NCBI GenBank assembly: GCA_035578175.1
Contig: JAQMRL010000007.1
Coordinates: 44,025,391-44,089,390, forward strand
DNA: 64,000 nucleotides
Source of the DNA: Catonia carolina
Taxonomy: Eukaryota; Arthropoda; Insecta; Hemiptera; Achilidae
Direction of reading: 5' to 3'
The translations under genes and the position numbers were made by a program. The notes beneath the pieces are model-generated. The model searched no databases and had not been told where the DNA came from. It worked only from the letters and a program-made list of their open reading frames with translations. How positions within the stretch are numbered: position 1 is the stretch's first letter; every line of letters begins with the position of its first letter. Of this stretch, positions 38,371-51,502 are shown in pieces.

Positions 38371-39477
38371 AATTGACCAAATAATAACCAATACCTAATA
38401 TCAATACATAAAAACAATATTAAAACTGGATCTTTCCCATAATCAGAACAAATAAATTTCAACCCCTCAGGCAATCATATTTTTACAGTTCTAAAAGTGT
38501 TTCACACCAGCAAAGGAAACAAAGAATACAATTACACAGACAAATTTAGATGAGTACAAAACAACTGATACATATGCATCAGTCTTTTTCTTAATGTATT
38601 AGATGCAATATTAGCAAACCATATTTATGATTTCTGGACAATTTGCAACCTAATTTTTATATGATCTACCTCAACTGATAGTTGTTGAAGAAATAAAAAT
38701 TATCAAAAAATTATAAGCAAATGAAACAACAGTTTTTCTTATTTTTCAACCCTATAAGCTGACGTTTTTTGTTGGAATCATTTTCAGTCAAAAAAAAAAT
38801 AGGTTTCATTATACATTCTTTGTCACCTCTCTGTACTAGGTATATTTATATAACTTTTTCTTTTAGTTAAAGTAATCGATCCCAGCAAAATTGTATTTAA
38901 ACGTGTACTAAAATAAAAGTTTCTCTTAAACTGATTCACTGGAATACACTGTTTCCATCAATATCACATTTACATTGACTTAAAATTACTTCAGTATCAA
39001 TAAAGAAACAATCTACTTACTTACACTTGTTAAAGTATAACAAAAAAAGTACAAAATACAAAATCATTTATCATTCTGTTAACCGATTTAAGAAATTTTT
39101 ACATTCTTCAAACGTTTATCACCTAATTATTAGTTGAAAATTGTGCACAATAAAACTAAACATCATTGTTTGTATTTTTAATAAACAATTTCAATAGACT
39201 TGCAATCTGGTATCTGAAATTCACTTTCTTAGAATAATAATACATGATCGTAAAAATATAATATCGGTGAGCAAATTTAGCTTTTGTGTTTTTAAACAGA
39301 CACACTGATGTTGACATACAGCTTCTTCACTTATTCACGTGTTCAGATTGAATAATACTACACATTCTTATTCAAACTGTAATCTAAACTCATGAAAATT
39401 AATCAAAACAACATATAACACTAACAACAGTTCACATTTACATTTTTCACTTTTCTGTAAAAAAAAGATTACAGAAA
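38371..39477. other. No gene seen; likely SMIM15 3' UTR side
   Basis: AT-rich sequence downstream of the predicted SMIM15 stop (minus strand). No ORF or repeat recognised. Confidence 0.3.
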
Positions 39478-39542
39478 TTACAAAGGGTCTTGCAACAATC
39501 TTACTCGATGCTCAGTCACAAAGCACTGGCCAGTCCATCCAT
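39478..39542 (-). CDS. SMIM15: Probable last coding exon of the SMIM15-like gene
   Basis: A good acceptor (TACTTTTTATTGTTTCAG) ends at 39543. Its phase fits the main exon: G plus AT gives Asp after Lys, matching the KD ending of vertebrate SMIM15. It then continues DGWTGQCFVTEHRVRLLQDPL to a TAA at 39478-39480, making a 108-residue protein. The added ~20-residue tail is not in the vertebrate protein. If this exon is wrong, read-through of the donor gives only a short extension (GEVSFSIIL) before a stop. The 7-kb intron contains two Helentron-type repeats. Confidence 0.5.
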
Positions 39543-39924
39543 CTGAAACAATAAAAAGTACATTAAAACTGATTCCCTGAAGGCCTCATCTCTAAACATA
39601 ATCTGAAAACCCTCATTGACTTACTCTCAATCAGTTTAAATTATCTCACTTGCCTGTAGACAGTCAGATGAAATGGGCACATTTTTCATTCCTGGCGTTA
39701 TGATTAGGGAACTAAACAATTTGTTCAAAAAGGATTAATTAAAATGTTTTTTCAAACAACACTAGCTCATTTTAAATGACATGAGATAAAGTTAATCAAT
39801 GTGCTAAGATAATACAGAATCTACCAAAATTTCCGGGACAACCATTTTTTTCCTACATTAATTTGTCTCGTTAATTATTGAACATCCCTCACACCTAAAA
39901 CTGACAACTATTTATTTTTTATTT

Positions 39925-41228
39925 TTATTTTCTCTTGCCTAAATGAATATATAGAAAGGAAAGTATTGTGCTCCGTGTAGTTGCGGGGTGAAGGGTACGG
40001 GTGAGGTATATTGAATGAGTGACCCATGCTGGGAGAATGATTGTTGTATTACTCTGTTACAAAACATTCGTTTTCAAACTTTCCGTTTTAACATATTTGT
40101 TTGTATTTATTACGTTTATTTATTTACATGTTTTGATATAAATTGGTAAGTTAAATATTATGAATCCGACCAAGTTAATAACCCGGTAGGTATTTGTTAA
40201 ATTAATGCTGTGGATGATAAGAATATTTTTTTAGTCTAGTTAGTACATGCTACCACAACAAATGCAGCAGCAGTGAAACACTACTAACACTCATTGATTC
40301 TCCCACTACTATAACAACGCACTGCATTCCTTCCAACTACATGGAGATGGGACTCTAGCAATACTGTTTCATGTCAATTTTTCGAAATTGAATTTTCACC
40401 GGATATACACGTTTTCAGACCCCCTGAACCCAAAAAAACATATTTTTAGAAATTAGTCTGTGTGTGTGAATGAGTGAACAAAATATCTCAACAACGGAAC
40501 ATCGTACGAAGTTCAAACTTGAAACTTAAGTTAGGTACTACTAAAGGAAGCGACACAAATATTTTCATCAAAAACAGTTAACCGGAAGTGGTAGTTTATT
40601 CGTGTAATTTTTCACTTTTTTGCGATTTTCTCAAAAAACGGCACCTACAATGTTTTTAAAAATCGCCTTATTTAATACATTTTTTATGCTCTACATGATA
40701 GGGTAGGCACCATGTCTGCTGAAATTCTTAAGGAGGCTGTGCTCTTGAAGAAAAAAAATGGTTTTTTTTTAAATTGCAGCCTTAATATGCATTTTAGGCA
40801 TAATCAAAGTTGTAGAACATTTAAAAACCTACAACATTTATTTAAAACATTTCTTGTATAAAGCTTAGTTTTAGCGGTAATTAGTGATTTTCTATTTTTT
40901 TCATGAAAATCTGTAAAAATGGATTTTTTAAGATTTCAGCCGCAGTATGCATTATACGACAAAAGTGTATAATCAAATTTATAGGAAATTAAAAAAAAAT
41001 CTACAACTTTTATTTTCAGCATTTTTCTCTACAGAGCCTAGTTTAGCATCAAAGTGACTTTCCATATTATTAAGCCAAACTAAGGTTGGTTTTCATTTTG
41101 GACCATTCACTCATGATTAAAATTATGTTTTATGAGGTTAGTTTTTTGTTTATTTCTAATGTTAGATTATATTGATCATTAATTGCATTGGTAAGAGAAA
41201 GTTGTGTGTGTTTTACACCAGATTTTTT
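39925..41228 (+). mobile_element. HINE/Helentron-like repeat, copy 5 (with nested insertion)
   Basis: 5' TTTTCTCTTGCCTAAATGAA and 3' GGTAAGAGAAAGTTGTGTGT then ACACCAGATTTTTT. A 376-base element sits 45 bases inside. The microsatellite is only TGTGTGTG. Confidence 0.75.
39971..40346. mobile_element. Small inverted-repeat element nested in HINE copy 5
   Basis: Ends CTCCGTGTAGTTG and CAACTACATGGAG (one mismatch), with matching GGGAGAAT / ATTCTCCC blocks further in. The interrupted host sequence AGTATTGT appears on both sides (39962 and, changed, 40359), suggesting a 7-8 base duplication with about 13 extra bases at the right. Confidence 0.55.
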
Positions 41229-41507
41229 CTATTTTTGTAACTTTCATCATAATTTGAGTTCTAAAGCCAGAATACCTCACTCTTAAAGAGACACTTATAA
41301 AAAGTAAATGTATGTAATAAGCCAGTCACATTTATATACCACTTTTTTACATTTCATTGGTTTATGCAACCTCAGTTTTAGCGGCAACTACAACTGTTCC
41401 CACAAATGAGCAGTTATTCATGATAGCTGAAAAACAAACAGTACCTGTATTTCAGGTCTAAATTATATGGCTTTTTTTATACAGAAGTACTGGTTGGTGG
41501 GCCAGTA

Positions 41508-41712
41508 AGGTTACCATGTGATCCCCCCCTGCCAATATATGTCATACATAAATTTGTCTTGCCCTCCTGAACAAGAAAATTCAATGTTTCCAAACAAAAA
41601 CTCGAGCAAAATTAACCAAATCTTGATCAAAGATGGAGGCTGAGTGTTTTAGCAGGAGGGCAAGACACATCCATGTATGACAAGTTGGGATTTGGGGAGG
41701 GCATGGTAACGC
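41508..41712. mobile_element. 205-base foldback MITE
   Basis: Left GGTTACCATGTGATCCCCCC, right inverted GGGGAGGGCATGGTAAC. The arms of about 60 bases include CTTGCCCTCCTG / CAGGAGGGCAAG. No coding. Confidence 0.65.
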
Positions 41713-43924
41713 TATCAGAGTCACCAACTATACGATGACACTGAAAAACAGTGGCCAGATATTGATAAAGAAAACTAAATACTAAACAGAGGCTTTAGCC
41801 CCAATGATTCGTGATAATTAATGAACAGTAAAACTACTAATCCAATCTTGAATATTATTTAGAGGCGAATAATATACTTACTTTAACATGAATAACATTG
41901 AAATGGTTCATAACCCAGATATAACTGCAAGATTCCTCAACAAAGACATAATTTTATTCAGCCAACTGTAAAAGAAAATTACTCATCAATCATTTACAGA
42001 AACAACCATAATATACAAACACGTGATCAAGTCGAAAAAGAAAACTTAATGGAAATTTTTACACAAAAACATAGCTTTTCTTTAAACATTTTTCTCATTA
42101 AAAAAGAGCTTTTCAATAAGTTTTACCATTAAAAATATTAGTTATATAAGATTTCATGGAAGTAGCCCAAAAATTATATGAGTAGTTAATAAATGTTGTC
42201 CTTTTCCAAAAGTCTGAATGGGAACTGACACTCAAATTTTTAAATCTGAGTCTTCATCCCCCACCTGAAAAGATTACATAAACTTTTAATTCCAGTAGGA
42301 GTTCCCATAACTTTCAGACACCAACAACTAAAAAAAATATAAAGATTGCAGTTTTTTACATCAACTGCGAACAAAGTAAATATTTTAAAAAAGCAGATAA
42401 ATGATGAAGTTTCAAAGAGGCAGAATGTACATTTTGCAAAGAATATTTATTTGGAACGCACAGGTAAAAATGCTCACATAAATAAATTAGTGACATACAG
42501 TCCTGTATAAAATAGAAAAGGCCAAAGGTGAGACAGAAGAAATTACAAATTAAGAAGTTCCACAACCAGGAAGAAAGCCAGAAGCGGAGAACCTGTCAAA
42601 CTGTCAATAATGAATTTAGAAGTATACGGTTATTGGTTTATATGAGTAAGCAGTTCTATTTTCAAATTATATAATACATGAATACAGGAAAAATAACAAC
42701 CCCTTTAGAATTTATACGCTCTATTCATAGGTGTATTATAATTTTGATACTCTCAGAAAATTTTCTAATATGGTGGCCAATTATTATTTTTCAAGTAGGA
42801 ATATTAAATATTTGTTTATATGCCAACTATAATTTTATCTAGCGTTTCAAATACAAAAGTGTATAAAGTTTCAGTTTCTAGTGTTATAACTTACACATAT
42901 CCAGAAAACTTTTGTCGGTGAGTTATGGCTGGCAGAAACTTTTGCCATGAATTAAAATGAAACCATACACAATTTTAAATCATGGTGAATATTTTGTAGT
43001 TTCACCAAAATAATTAAAAAAACATGGATCCCAAAACTTTATCTTCTTAGGTTTTTAAGTAAACCAGGATATAAAATAAATAATTATGGTTAAAAACCAT
43101 TTACTTAAGGTCAGCATAAAAAAATACCTTTGTTGAATTCTTAATTAGGCCATGAATATATTTTCTTTGAAAAATTGTGAGAAAATTAATTTTAATATTC
43201 AAAAATGGATTAGTAAGAGTAAGGTAAGGTTCGGTGGCATTCCACAACCTTATTAAAATGGTGGCCCTGAAAAAGAGAATTTCTGTGTTGTTGTGCAGGG
43301 GCAACCACACCCTGCAGATGTGGGGTGGCCACCGCATGGCTGCAGCTACGTCATCTTCCTCTCTCACAGTCACAAAGTCTAAATCACAATTTAAGAGCTG
43401 TAACACACTTTTAGGATGATTACACTCACTTTTATAGACATTAGGTTAACCCGCTTACTGTTGAGAAAACTATATTTCCTTCTGTCAATTAGATCAAGTA
43501 AAAACTCATCCTCTAATAAGATAAAATAGCATTTTTTCTGATTGCTGATGGTGGTGATCTATCAAGTTTTAAGCTGATGAGCCTCTAGTAGATGCTAAGC
43601 CCCTAGCTGCTTTACTTTTCATGGTGGGAAGCTGTTACATTTTCTTCCGCATCATCATGTTTGAGCGCTAGTACACAGTGCAGCGCTTAATAACACGGGC
43701 AATGGTGACAATAAAATAAATAAAAGCTATTGAAATCTGACTTGCATAAATAACAAAACAGACTAAGTTGTGACAAAATATTTATAATTTCAAACAGAAT
43801 ATAACTTTTTCCTTCATTCTGTTATGAAACTGTACATTTTATCACAAACAAGTGATAAAATATACCTATCATCCTTCTCATCGTCTGCATTAGCAGTAAT
43901 TGTAAAATCTTCGGACATTAAACA
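41713..43924. other. SMIM15 intron; no gene seen
   Basis: The small ORFs at 42356-42565 and 43101-43419 have no recognisable motif or splice frame. 43880-43915 is a SINE tail (CGTCTGCATTAGCAGTAATT). Confidence 0.4.
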
Positions 43925-44708
43925 AAAATTTGGTGTGAATCACTCACACGACTTTCTCTTGCCAATGCAAATAATGAACAATAAAAACCAACATTAATAA
44001 AAAACATTAGAAATAAACAAAAAACTAACCTCATTTTAATCATGAGTGAATGATGCAAAATGAAAACCAACCTTAGTTTGGCTTAATAATACGGAAATTC
44101 ACTCTTTCACAATAAACTAGGCTCTGTACAGAAAAATACTTAAAATAAAAGTTGTAGATCTTTTAATTTCCTATAAATTTAATTATACACTTTTATCGTT
44201 AAATTCATACTAAGGCCAAAATCTTCAAAAATCCACATTTATAGATTTTCATGAAAAAACCAGAAAATCACTAATTACCGCTAAACTAAGCGTTATAATG
44301 TTGGAAATAAAAGTTGAAGGTTTTTAAATTTTCTACAACTTTGATTATATACACTTTTGCCCTAAAATGCATTTAAGGCTGCAATCTTAAAAAAAAAAAA
44401 CATTTTTATCTATGAGAGAACAGCCTCCCCAAGAATTTCAGCAGACATGCTGCCTACCCTATCTCATAGAGGATAAAAAAATGTAGTTAACGTGATTTTA
44501 AAAAAATTGTAAAAACCATTTTTGAGAAAACTGCAAAAACCTGAAAAATAACACGAACTAACTAATACTTCAGGTTGACCGATTTTAATGAAAATGTTTG
44601 CGTCGGTTCTTTAGTCATGCCTATCTTAAGTTTCAAGTTACAACTTCGTACGATGTTCCGTTCTTGAGATATTCTGTACGCACACACGCACTCACATACA
44701 CACACGCA

Positions 44709-44740
<32 letters not shown>

Positions 44741-44885
44741 CACACAGACCAATCTCTAAAAACACGTTTTTTGAGTTCAGGGGGTCTGAAAACATGGAAC
44801 ACCTGGAAAAAACTCACTTTTCAAAAATCAACATGAAAACAATACTTTCCTTCCTATATATTCATATAGGCAAGAGCATGTAAAA
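43925..44885 (-). mobile_element. HINE/Helentron-like repeat, copy 6
   Basis: Reverse orientation: TTGGTGTGAATCACTCACAC at left; CA/CG repeat (44683-44747); right end ATTCATATAGGCAAGAGCAT, where the terminal GAAAGT is mutated. Confidence 0.75.
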
Positions 44886-45379
44886 AAAAACAAGTAGATC
44901 CTGGTTACCAATAACATGTCAGAAATCCTATTAATGAACAACAAATGCTTTTGTCAAAAAGGCTGTCTGTAATTACAAGCACCAGAAGTTTGTCAACATA
45001 TTTAAATGTTTCATACCATAGCAATAGAAGGAGGCTACAGGAGCTTTGAAAGCAACAGTTGTAAAAGTCTCATGCAAAATCATGCAGGCCTACATGGCAA
45101 AAATATAATAAATAAATTATTTATCACTATAATGCATTATTATTAATATTTCAATTACGCACATAATAAATGTATGAGTTGTGTAGTCAACCAAATGCCA
45201 ATTTTCTTAATAATATTTTGCTCAATAATGAAATAGAAATGTGAATTTTCCTAACAGTCAGTCATACTTGAGCAGAAGAAAACAACATGAGACTGCAACA
45301 TATTTCCCACTCACTTTCTTGTTTAACGTCTCGAGTTGGATTCCAGTTAATAATTTGATTGGGTCATGTTTCTTACCAT

Positions 45380-45565
45380 AAAAACTAACAAAGAAATGTA
45401 TTTACATCTTTTACAAACGAACCTGCCTCACCTCATAAAAGATATTTGTTTTAAAGATGGATCAGAGATATGGTTTACACACGATGGTCCACCATCTAAT
45501 TTTCTGATGTTCATTACCCGGGAAGACCAAGGGTTTTTTAAGGGACAGCCCCATTTGAGTGTATG
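45380..45565 (+). pseudogene. Mariner-like transposase fragment
   Basis: Reads YLHLLQTNLPHLI then EIWFTHDGPPSNF, matching the central part of insect Tc1/mariner transposases (LP.L...WFQHDGAPPHF). The HDG aspartate is kept; His of PPH is lost. No TIR was found nearby. Confidence 0.5.
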
Positions 45566-46491
45566 AGATGACAAAATGTCTTTCTTAGCCATGATACAAA
45601 TAGAATACGCCTGTCTAATGAGAAATGATCTTGACAGAACTACTGTACATAGATTATACAAGTATGTAGTTATTAGACATGCTGTACATTATTTTCTAAG
45701 CGTTAGCTAGCATGTTTTATACAATTAATTCCCTTCTATAATAACAATATTTTCATTAGAACAAAAGTATTGTTCTATGGTACATACCTTTTTGATATAA
45801 TATAACTTTCTCAATGCAATAAAATTAATCAAAAATTACTGATATGCATTATTGATGTTTAACACAATTAACACCAAAAGATTACAGACTAGCATTCGTC
45901 ATTAATTTTATTTTGCTTAATACTTTTAGGAAATGAGTATTTTACAATTACTCAACCGACAGTCTTTTTGGATTATATCTCCAAATTTATCAATTTTTGA
46001 CGTTGAGGGTCGCCCTGGACTTGGGTCATCTTTTTACCTCTTCTCATCCCTCTTTGAATTGTTTTAACCATTCAAAAAACTTGCATGCATGACAGATATT
46101 CATCAACTTACACTTGTTTCAACATAGAATAAGCCTCTGTGGTGGACTTTCCAAGTTTCACACGGAAACACAAAAATTTTACATTAGAGAGGAGGATTTC
46201 TGATTCAGGTTTTACATTAAACAGAGAGCAGATTGTATTGCAATAACTTAATTAAACATTGTGTTATAATCTTGTACTGAGAATAATATATTTGGTTTTT
46301 AAAAAGCAATCTTAACAGTCTCACAACTTGATTTGTACAAAAAAAAGTAAGAGATGACTAATATACAGGTGGTCAATACAGGACATATCTGGGGGCAGCC
46401 CAACAGACAATTCTTGCCCCAGATGCTAAATAACAAAGGTTCATTCCTGTCCAAAACCAGTTCTACAAAATAATGGAAAAAGATACCTCAC
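45566..46491. other. SMIM15 intron; no gene seen
   Basis: AT-rich, without recognised repeats or exons. Confidence 0.4.
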
Positions 46492-46761
46492 CTTTAGTTT
46501 TTCTAGTTTTTTGTGTATTACTTTCTTTCTTCATTCTCTTCTTCTTATCTTTCTTTTGATGTTCTAATGCTTTTGCCAGTTTCCACGACAACAGAATAGA
46601 GATCACAAACAACGGTGAAAGAATCAACAAGACATTATAGATGAAATTCCAAGGATTTTGAGCAGCCCATAAAATAAATGAATTGAACCATCCCTCCCAC
46701 GAAACTGGATCGACATTCAGTTCTTTGGGCCGGTGTATAATATCTTCATCCATATCACAAT
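46492..46761 (-). CDS. SMIM15: SMIM15-like small integral membrane protein, main coding exon
   Basis: The minus-strand exon runs from an acceptor (TTTGTCTGTTTGTAG, before 46761) to an AAAG|GTGAGG donor after 46492. Coding starts at the ATG at 46753; the frame upstream within the exon has no stop, but no Met either. The 87 codons give an N-terminal acidic segment, the amphipathic WEGWFNSFILWAAQNPW, one transmembrane helix (about residues 40-58, VLLILSPLFVISILLSWKLA) and a very basic Lys-rich tail (HQKKDKKKRMKKESN). The family pattern EWAAKDP - TPLF - LSWKLAK - KKKQKR of vertebrate SMIM15 (about 74 residues) is matched clearly. The N-terminus is longer. Function in the family is poorly known. 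The exon probably ends at phase 1 and continues at 39542. Confidence 0.85.
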
Positions 46762-46801
46762 CTACAAACAGACAAAGTAAAACATCAGATACTGGTAACG
46801 C

Positions 46802-47261
46802 GTTATACGTTGATGATTGTGAGCAAGTGTATGAGTGGACTATGCAGGGAGTTGAAGTGCTACTATGTATGCTTTTTTAAATACATCATAGCAATAGCTC
46901 TAACCATAACACCATGTTGTAGTTATTTACTCTTGCTTCGATTTGTGTATGTTTACAACTATGTTGTTTTATAAACATCCCATTGTACCGGGTGTTTGGA
47001 AAAGAACTCCCTAGTTTCAATGTGTCAATACGTGTGTTCAATGTGTGTTATACGTTGATGATTGTGAGCAAGTGTATGAGTGGATTATGCAGGGAGTTGA
47101 AGTGCTACTATGTATGCTTTTTTAAATAATAGCTCTAACCATAACACCATGTTGTAGTTATTTACTCTTACTTCGATTTGTGTATGTTTACAACTATGTT
47201 GTTTTATAAACATCCCATTGTACCGGGTGTTTGGAAAAGAACTCCCTAGTTTCAATGTGTC
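46802..47261. repeat. Direct tandem duplication ending inside a mariner TIR
   Basis: 46802-47026 and 47047-47261 are near-identical (GTTATACGTTGATGATTGTG start; CCTAGTTTCAATGTGTC end). Copy 2 lacks 10 bases (CATCATAGCA region) and differs at a few others. The duplicated unit includes the left terminal repeat of the mariner element at 47223. Confidence 0.9.
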
Positions 47262-47977
47262 GTAAAATCTGTACAAAGCGACATACACTATTGTAGTTTG
47301 TGGTGTTTGATTCATCAACTGCCCAAGTTTTGCTCCCATGCAGTTGGCAGGCCTGCTTGACCTTGAGATGCAGCAATGCTTAGTCCAGTTCAGTTTCATG
47401 GAAGATCGTGTGATAGGTCCTTTCATTTTTATAGAAGGAACAATAAACGGGAACATTTAGCACGACCTGTTGACTGAGTATGTCTTTCCCCAAATAGACG
47501 ATATTGAGGCAGAAAAAGGGCTAGTGTTTTTCCAACAAGATGGCGCCCCACCTCATTACAGTAACCAAGTGCGCGTGGCTCTTGATACTCGCTTTCCGGG
47601 AAGGTGGATAGGCAAGTCTGGCCCAATCGCTTGGCCACCACGAAGCCCAGACTTAACCCCACTGGATTTTTTCTTTTGGGGCCACATAAAAAATTTAGTG
47701 TATGGTGAAAAGATCCGAAACATCAATCATTCACGGGAAAGAATCGTCGCGGCGGTTGGGACAGTTACACCTGTTATGTTGCTGAATACGTGGAGAGAGG
47801 AGGAATATCGTCTCGACGTATGCAGAGCTACAAATGGATCCCATGTTGAAGTCTACTAACATTAAACAAAACTTGAAGGTACACTCTTTAATTGTATGTA
47901 CACGTTGATAGAGTTTTTAATTAATTTCACCCATAAATTTTTACTTAAAACTAGGGAGTTCTTTTCCAAACACCCTG
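47223..47977 (+). mobile_element. Internally deleted mariner-like element
   Basis: TA on both sides (47221-47222, 47978-47979). Inverted ends CCGGGTGTTTGGAAAAGAAC and TTCTTTTCCAAACACCCTG, extending through CTCCCTAGTTT. It contains the C-terminal half of a transposase. Confidence 0.85.
47393..47859 (+). pseudogene. Mariner-like transposase, C-terminal part
   Basis: Reads FMEDRVIGPFIFIEGTINGN, a single TAG, then LLTEYVFPQI, FFQQDGAPPHYSNQVRVALD, RWIGKSGPIAWPPRSPDLTP and LDFFFWGHIKNLVYG to a TAA after EVY. The second and third catalytic Asp regions (QQDGA; LTPLDF) are present. The N-terminal DNA-binding part and first Asp are deleted. Confidence 0.8.
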
Positions 47978-49600
47978 TATTATTTATTGATCCTTCATAA
48001 GCCATACTACTAGGCCTAAGGTATATTTAGTATTCTTTATTAGTTATCAGCAGAAACTAAATTACTCCACACTGACATTTATAGTGATAGACGAGTAAGT
48101 CCATCAGTTACATTTTGAGTTACAAGCTTGATACGTGTTATGCTACTAGTATTTTTGTTTTCATGTTGGCTGATGATAGTAGATTGTCCTCTGCACAATA
48201 GGATCAAACATCAACTTATAGCACGTTACCAGTAAGTAGGCCTAAGCCTACTTTATCGGTCCAAGTTGGCCCTAGGCATTACTATTATCACAATGGCCTA
48301 AAATTTTAATAATTTAAAGTACATTTTTTATACAACACAAAGACCTGTAGAAAACAACTTATACTAGGAGCCAAACTTTTTCTTCATTTCATCAAAATAA
48401 CTGAACATGAATGCCTTCTCAAAGTACATTTTAATCAAAAAAGTAAACCCAACTCCATAATGGATAGACACAATGCCAAAAACTGAATCACTAAACTTAT
48501 TGTGATGCCAGAAATCTAGCTGTACTGGAGTTCAACAACATTGTTTATAAAAGCACAAAATAAATACCATAACATATTGAATAAAACCACTGAATCTTTT
48601 ATTATATTTGGAAGATTTAAAAATAATATAGCTATCTTAATAATAAAAATCACAATTCTGAACTTGTATTAAACATTTTTAATACCATATAAAATTCTGA
48701 ACTGAAACAATAAAAAATTAACAGCTACAAAATTTAAGAGTAATTTCCAGAAGGAAATAAAACTACTATCTGCTGTTAACCTAGCCATTTGTACCACACC
48801 ACTGCTGAATTCACATGTACAAGAAAACTACAGCAATCTAAAGTTGTATATGATAAGAATAAAAACTTTATCAGATAACAGTACACATAGACTGCACTAA
48901 ATTGATATCAATATATCACTTAAAATGAATATCATTCATTTTAGGTGAAAATTACAGCAGGTTTTCAATTGATACGAGATACTAACTGAAACCATCAGAT
49001 ATGGTTAAACTTTAAAGTACAGTTGGGACCGTATACTATTACTTCATTGTTTACTTTTTAAAGAAGAAACATATGTAGTACAAAACGCATTACAAATAAA
49101 CAAAGATCAGTAAAACAGAACAAAAAAAGATACTATAAAATACAATAATTTTACCGCAGACAAAAACCAGAATATATTTGCGTGAGTCTTAAAATTCGCA
49201 ATGAGAAATCTCCAAATATTTAATTTCAGAAATTAGCATGAAATCAGATTTTCGGTAATAATAAGCAACTGTAGGCGAGACGTATTTGTACACTATTTAC
49301 AAGGCAATTTAGTTAGAACATCGGAAGTCAAAGACTTACTTAGATTCCATAATTTAAAGGTACATTTCAAAGTAACAATACTTCCCATAAAAATAATAAT
49401 GTACAGTATTCCAAAAGCTTATCTTAGAAACAAATAAGTTAACCTATAACTATTACTTTTCTGTAAAATGAGGTATAGGCGTTGAGTTAGAAAAATATTG
49501 GCAGATCACAGACAAAAACTGATAGGCTTCTATAAGTTTTTTCTGTCAATAAACATTTTAAAGCAAAAACAAGGCAATTATTTACATTTCCTGTAACAAA
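47978..49600. other. No gene seen
   Basis: AT-rich. CTTAGGCCTAGTAG-like short AGGCCT motifs recur, but no element ends or exons were identified. Confidence 0.4.
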
Positions 49601-50110
49601 CAACTACGGACTGTCCGTCTGCTACATTTACCGACCACGCGCCGCCTACTGGATATATTAGTGACTACAAAATTCGTAGGCCCGCTAAACACGAAAGATG
49701 AAATTACTCCTACAATTCGTCCGTAATTACATTATTATCTTCTGATGAACTTCGACCAACTAATCTGAATAGCTTTGATTCCCAGTAAGGTCTGACTTTT
49801 CACTCACTCATTTTTATTTTTCACCTTTCATCATCTGAATTATTGCACTACAGTCTTCGAGTATTCTTCTATATGAAGACAACAGGCGCGGCCAAAAATA
49901 GTAAAATTGTGGAATAGAGACAGACCGCGTAATATTGAGCGCTCTCTGTTACACATACGATTTCAACATACGTGTAGCGGGACGATGATCTGAGCATGCG
50001 TGGTAGGGCGACAGAGAGCGACTGAAGGAGAAGATTTATTAGAAAGAGACAGATAGCGTGATAACTTGAGCAATTTGTAATACCCGGCAATTGAACGCAA
50101 TGTTGCCTCC
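49600..50110 (-). promoter_or_regulatory. CpG-richer stretch, possible SMIM15 5' end (tentative)
   Basis: 49620-49700 (CGACCACGCGCCGCCTACTG) and 49885-50040 (GAGCGCTCTC, ACCGCG, GCGGGACG) are much richer in CpG than the surroundings and lie upstream of the SMIM15 coding exon, which must have a 5' non-coding exon. A minus-strand donor-like GGTCG|GTAAAT occurs at about 49635. 49770-49855 is a SINE body fragment. No transcript evidence. Confidence 0.25.
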
Positions 50111-51044
50111 ATATAGTATACTCAAAGGTTGTTATCTATAAATTTTGAGACAAAGAATTTTGTCACAAACTCATTTATTAAATTCATATATTACATGGTA
50201 AATAAATATAATGTTTTAAAAAATCATACATTCGATTTTTTATGTATGAGTCCATTATAAACTTGTGCACATTAAGAACAATTGACTTTTTTTAACGTCC
50301 GACTGTTCTGCAAATCAATTGACAGCTGTGAAGTACCTCAATCAAATAAATTCTGTAATGCAAATAATATTAGTTATGAGTTACAACAAAATCGAAGATC
50401 ACTAACTTCAGTCACGGAAAAACCCCAATTCACTTACTAAAATCCACTTACTTAAATTAATAATAATAATAGGAATCCTAAGTAATAATAATAATAATAG
50501 TATAATAGTAATAATAGTAATTACTAATAATTAATAGTAATCCACTTACTTAAAATTTCAAAGTGGTTCCACACAGATTAATCTTTATAGGCAGGAAAAT
50601 ACACTTTCTACGAGGAAAAATATACATGTAAAATGTTAAATTTTGTTTTATAGTGACTTGAATACTGTATTTCTAGTGCCAGAACAGTAAGATTTATTTT
50701 TTTTTATGTTAAGCCCTGGTAAGTATACTTACCAAGGAATGTTTATTAAAAGGGAATCACATAATGTTTAGTGGTAAGAATGCTTATTAAAACAACTTGT
50801 AGTCCCATATAACAGAAAAATGTGTAGAATAACTTATCTTAACTTTATATTAGCATGACTGCTTGCTTTCCCGTAAAAAACTCGAATTTTCTAAGCACTG
50901 TAAAAAAAGTAACAACAAAACAATACGGTTGCGTACGCTGGAATGAACCCTTACCACGTTCATGTAACTCATGAAGTAAATGGTCACTGCGCACTATTTC
51001 AAAATATGGATAGCCTACTTACCATACATCTTTTTCTTTTTTTT
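50111..51044. other. No gene seen; simple repeats
   Basis: TAA/AAT trinucleotide runs at 50457-50540; a SINE tail fragment (AACGTCCGACTGTTCTGCAA) at 50295; the rest unassigned. Confidence 0.45.
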
Positions 51045-51095
51045 GTTATCAGTCTCTCGACTGGTTTGATGCAGTTCTCCAACCTGTTCAATACA
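51045..51095 (-). repeat. LINE 3'-terminal fragment
   Basis: ATCAGTCTCTCGACTGGTTT and GATGCAGTTCTCCAA match the C-terminal coding end of the LINE at 16044. Confidence 0.55.
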
Positions 51096-51502
51096 ACATC
51101 TATAAAACCATAAAATGCCGATACGGTTCAACTGCATATCTTATTCTCAAAAAAAAATCGACCTTATTGCCAGTGGTAAGTATACTTACCAAAACCTACA
51201 AAGGGTTAACTCGTTACTACACAACTGGAAGATAAAAGCTGAAAATGGTTAACATAGATACTCAACTGTACATACGCACCTCTTAATTTTTTCAGTTGCT
51301 AAAAAATTTAATTCCAATAAACGCTACTAGCAGCTCTTACGTAGCAAATTTACACTGAAAGATTATGATGGCAATACCATAAGTTAGCTGGTAAGTCAGT
51401 GTACAATTAAAGCGCAGGGAATCTTTTGTTAAGAAGTTAAGAACAGGAAAATGAAATTTCCCATCTTGTATGCAGTACATTTCATCTTTTCCATAGCTTA
51501 TA

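Noticed and set aside
43101..43419. Overlapping ORFs on both strands with a GC-rich patch
   Set aside because: No splice-consistent frame, motif or homology could be recognised.
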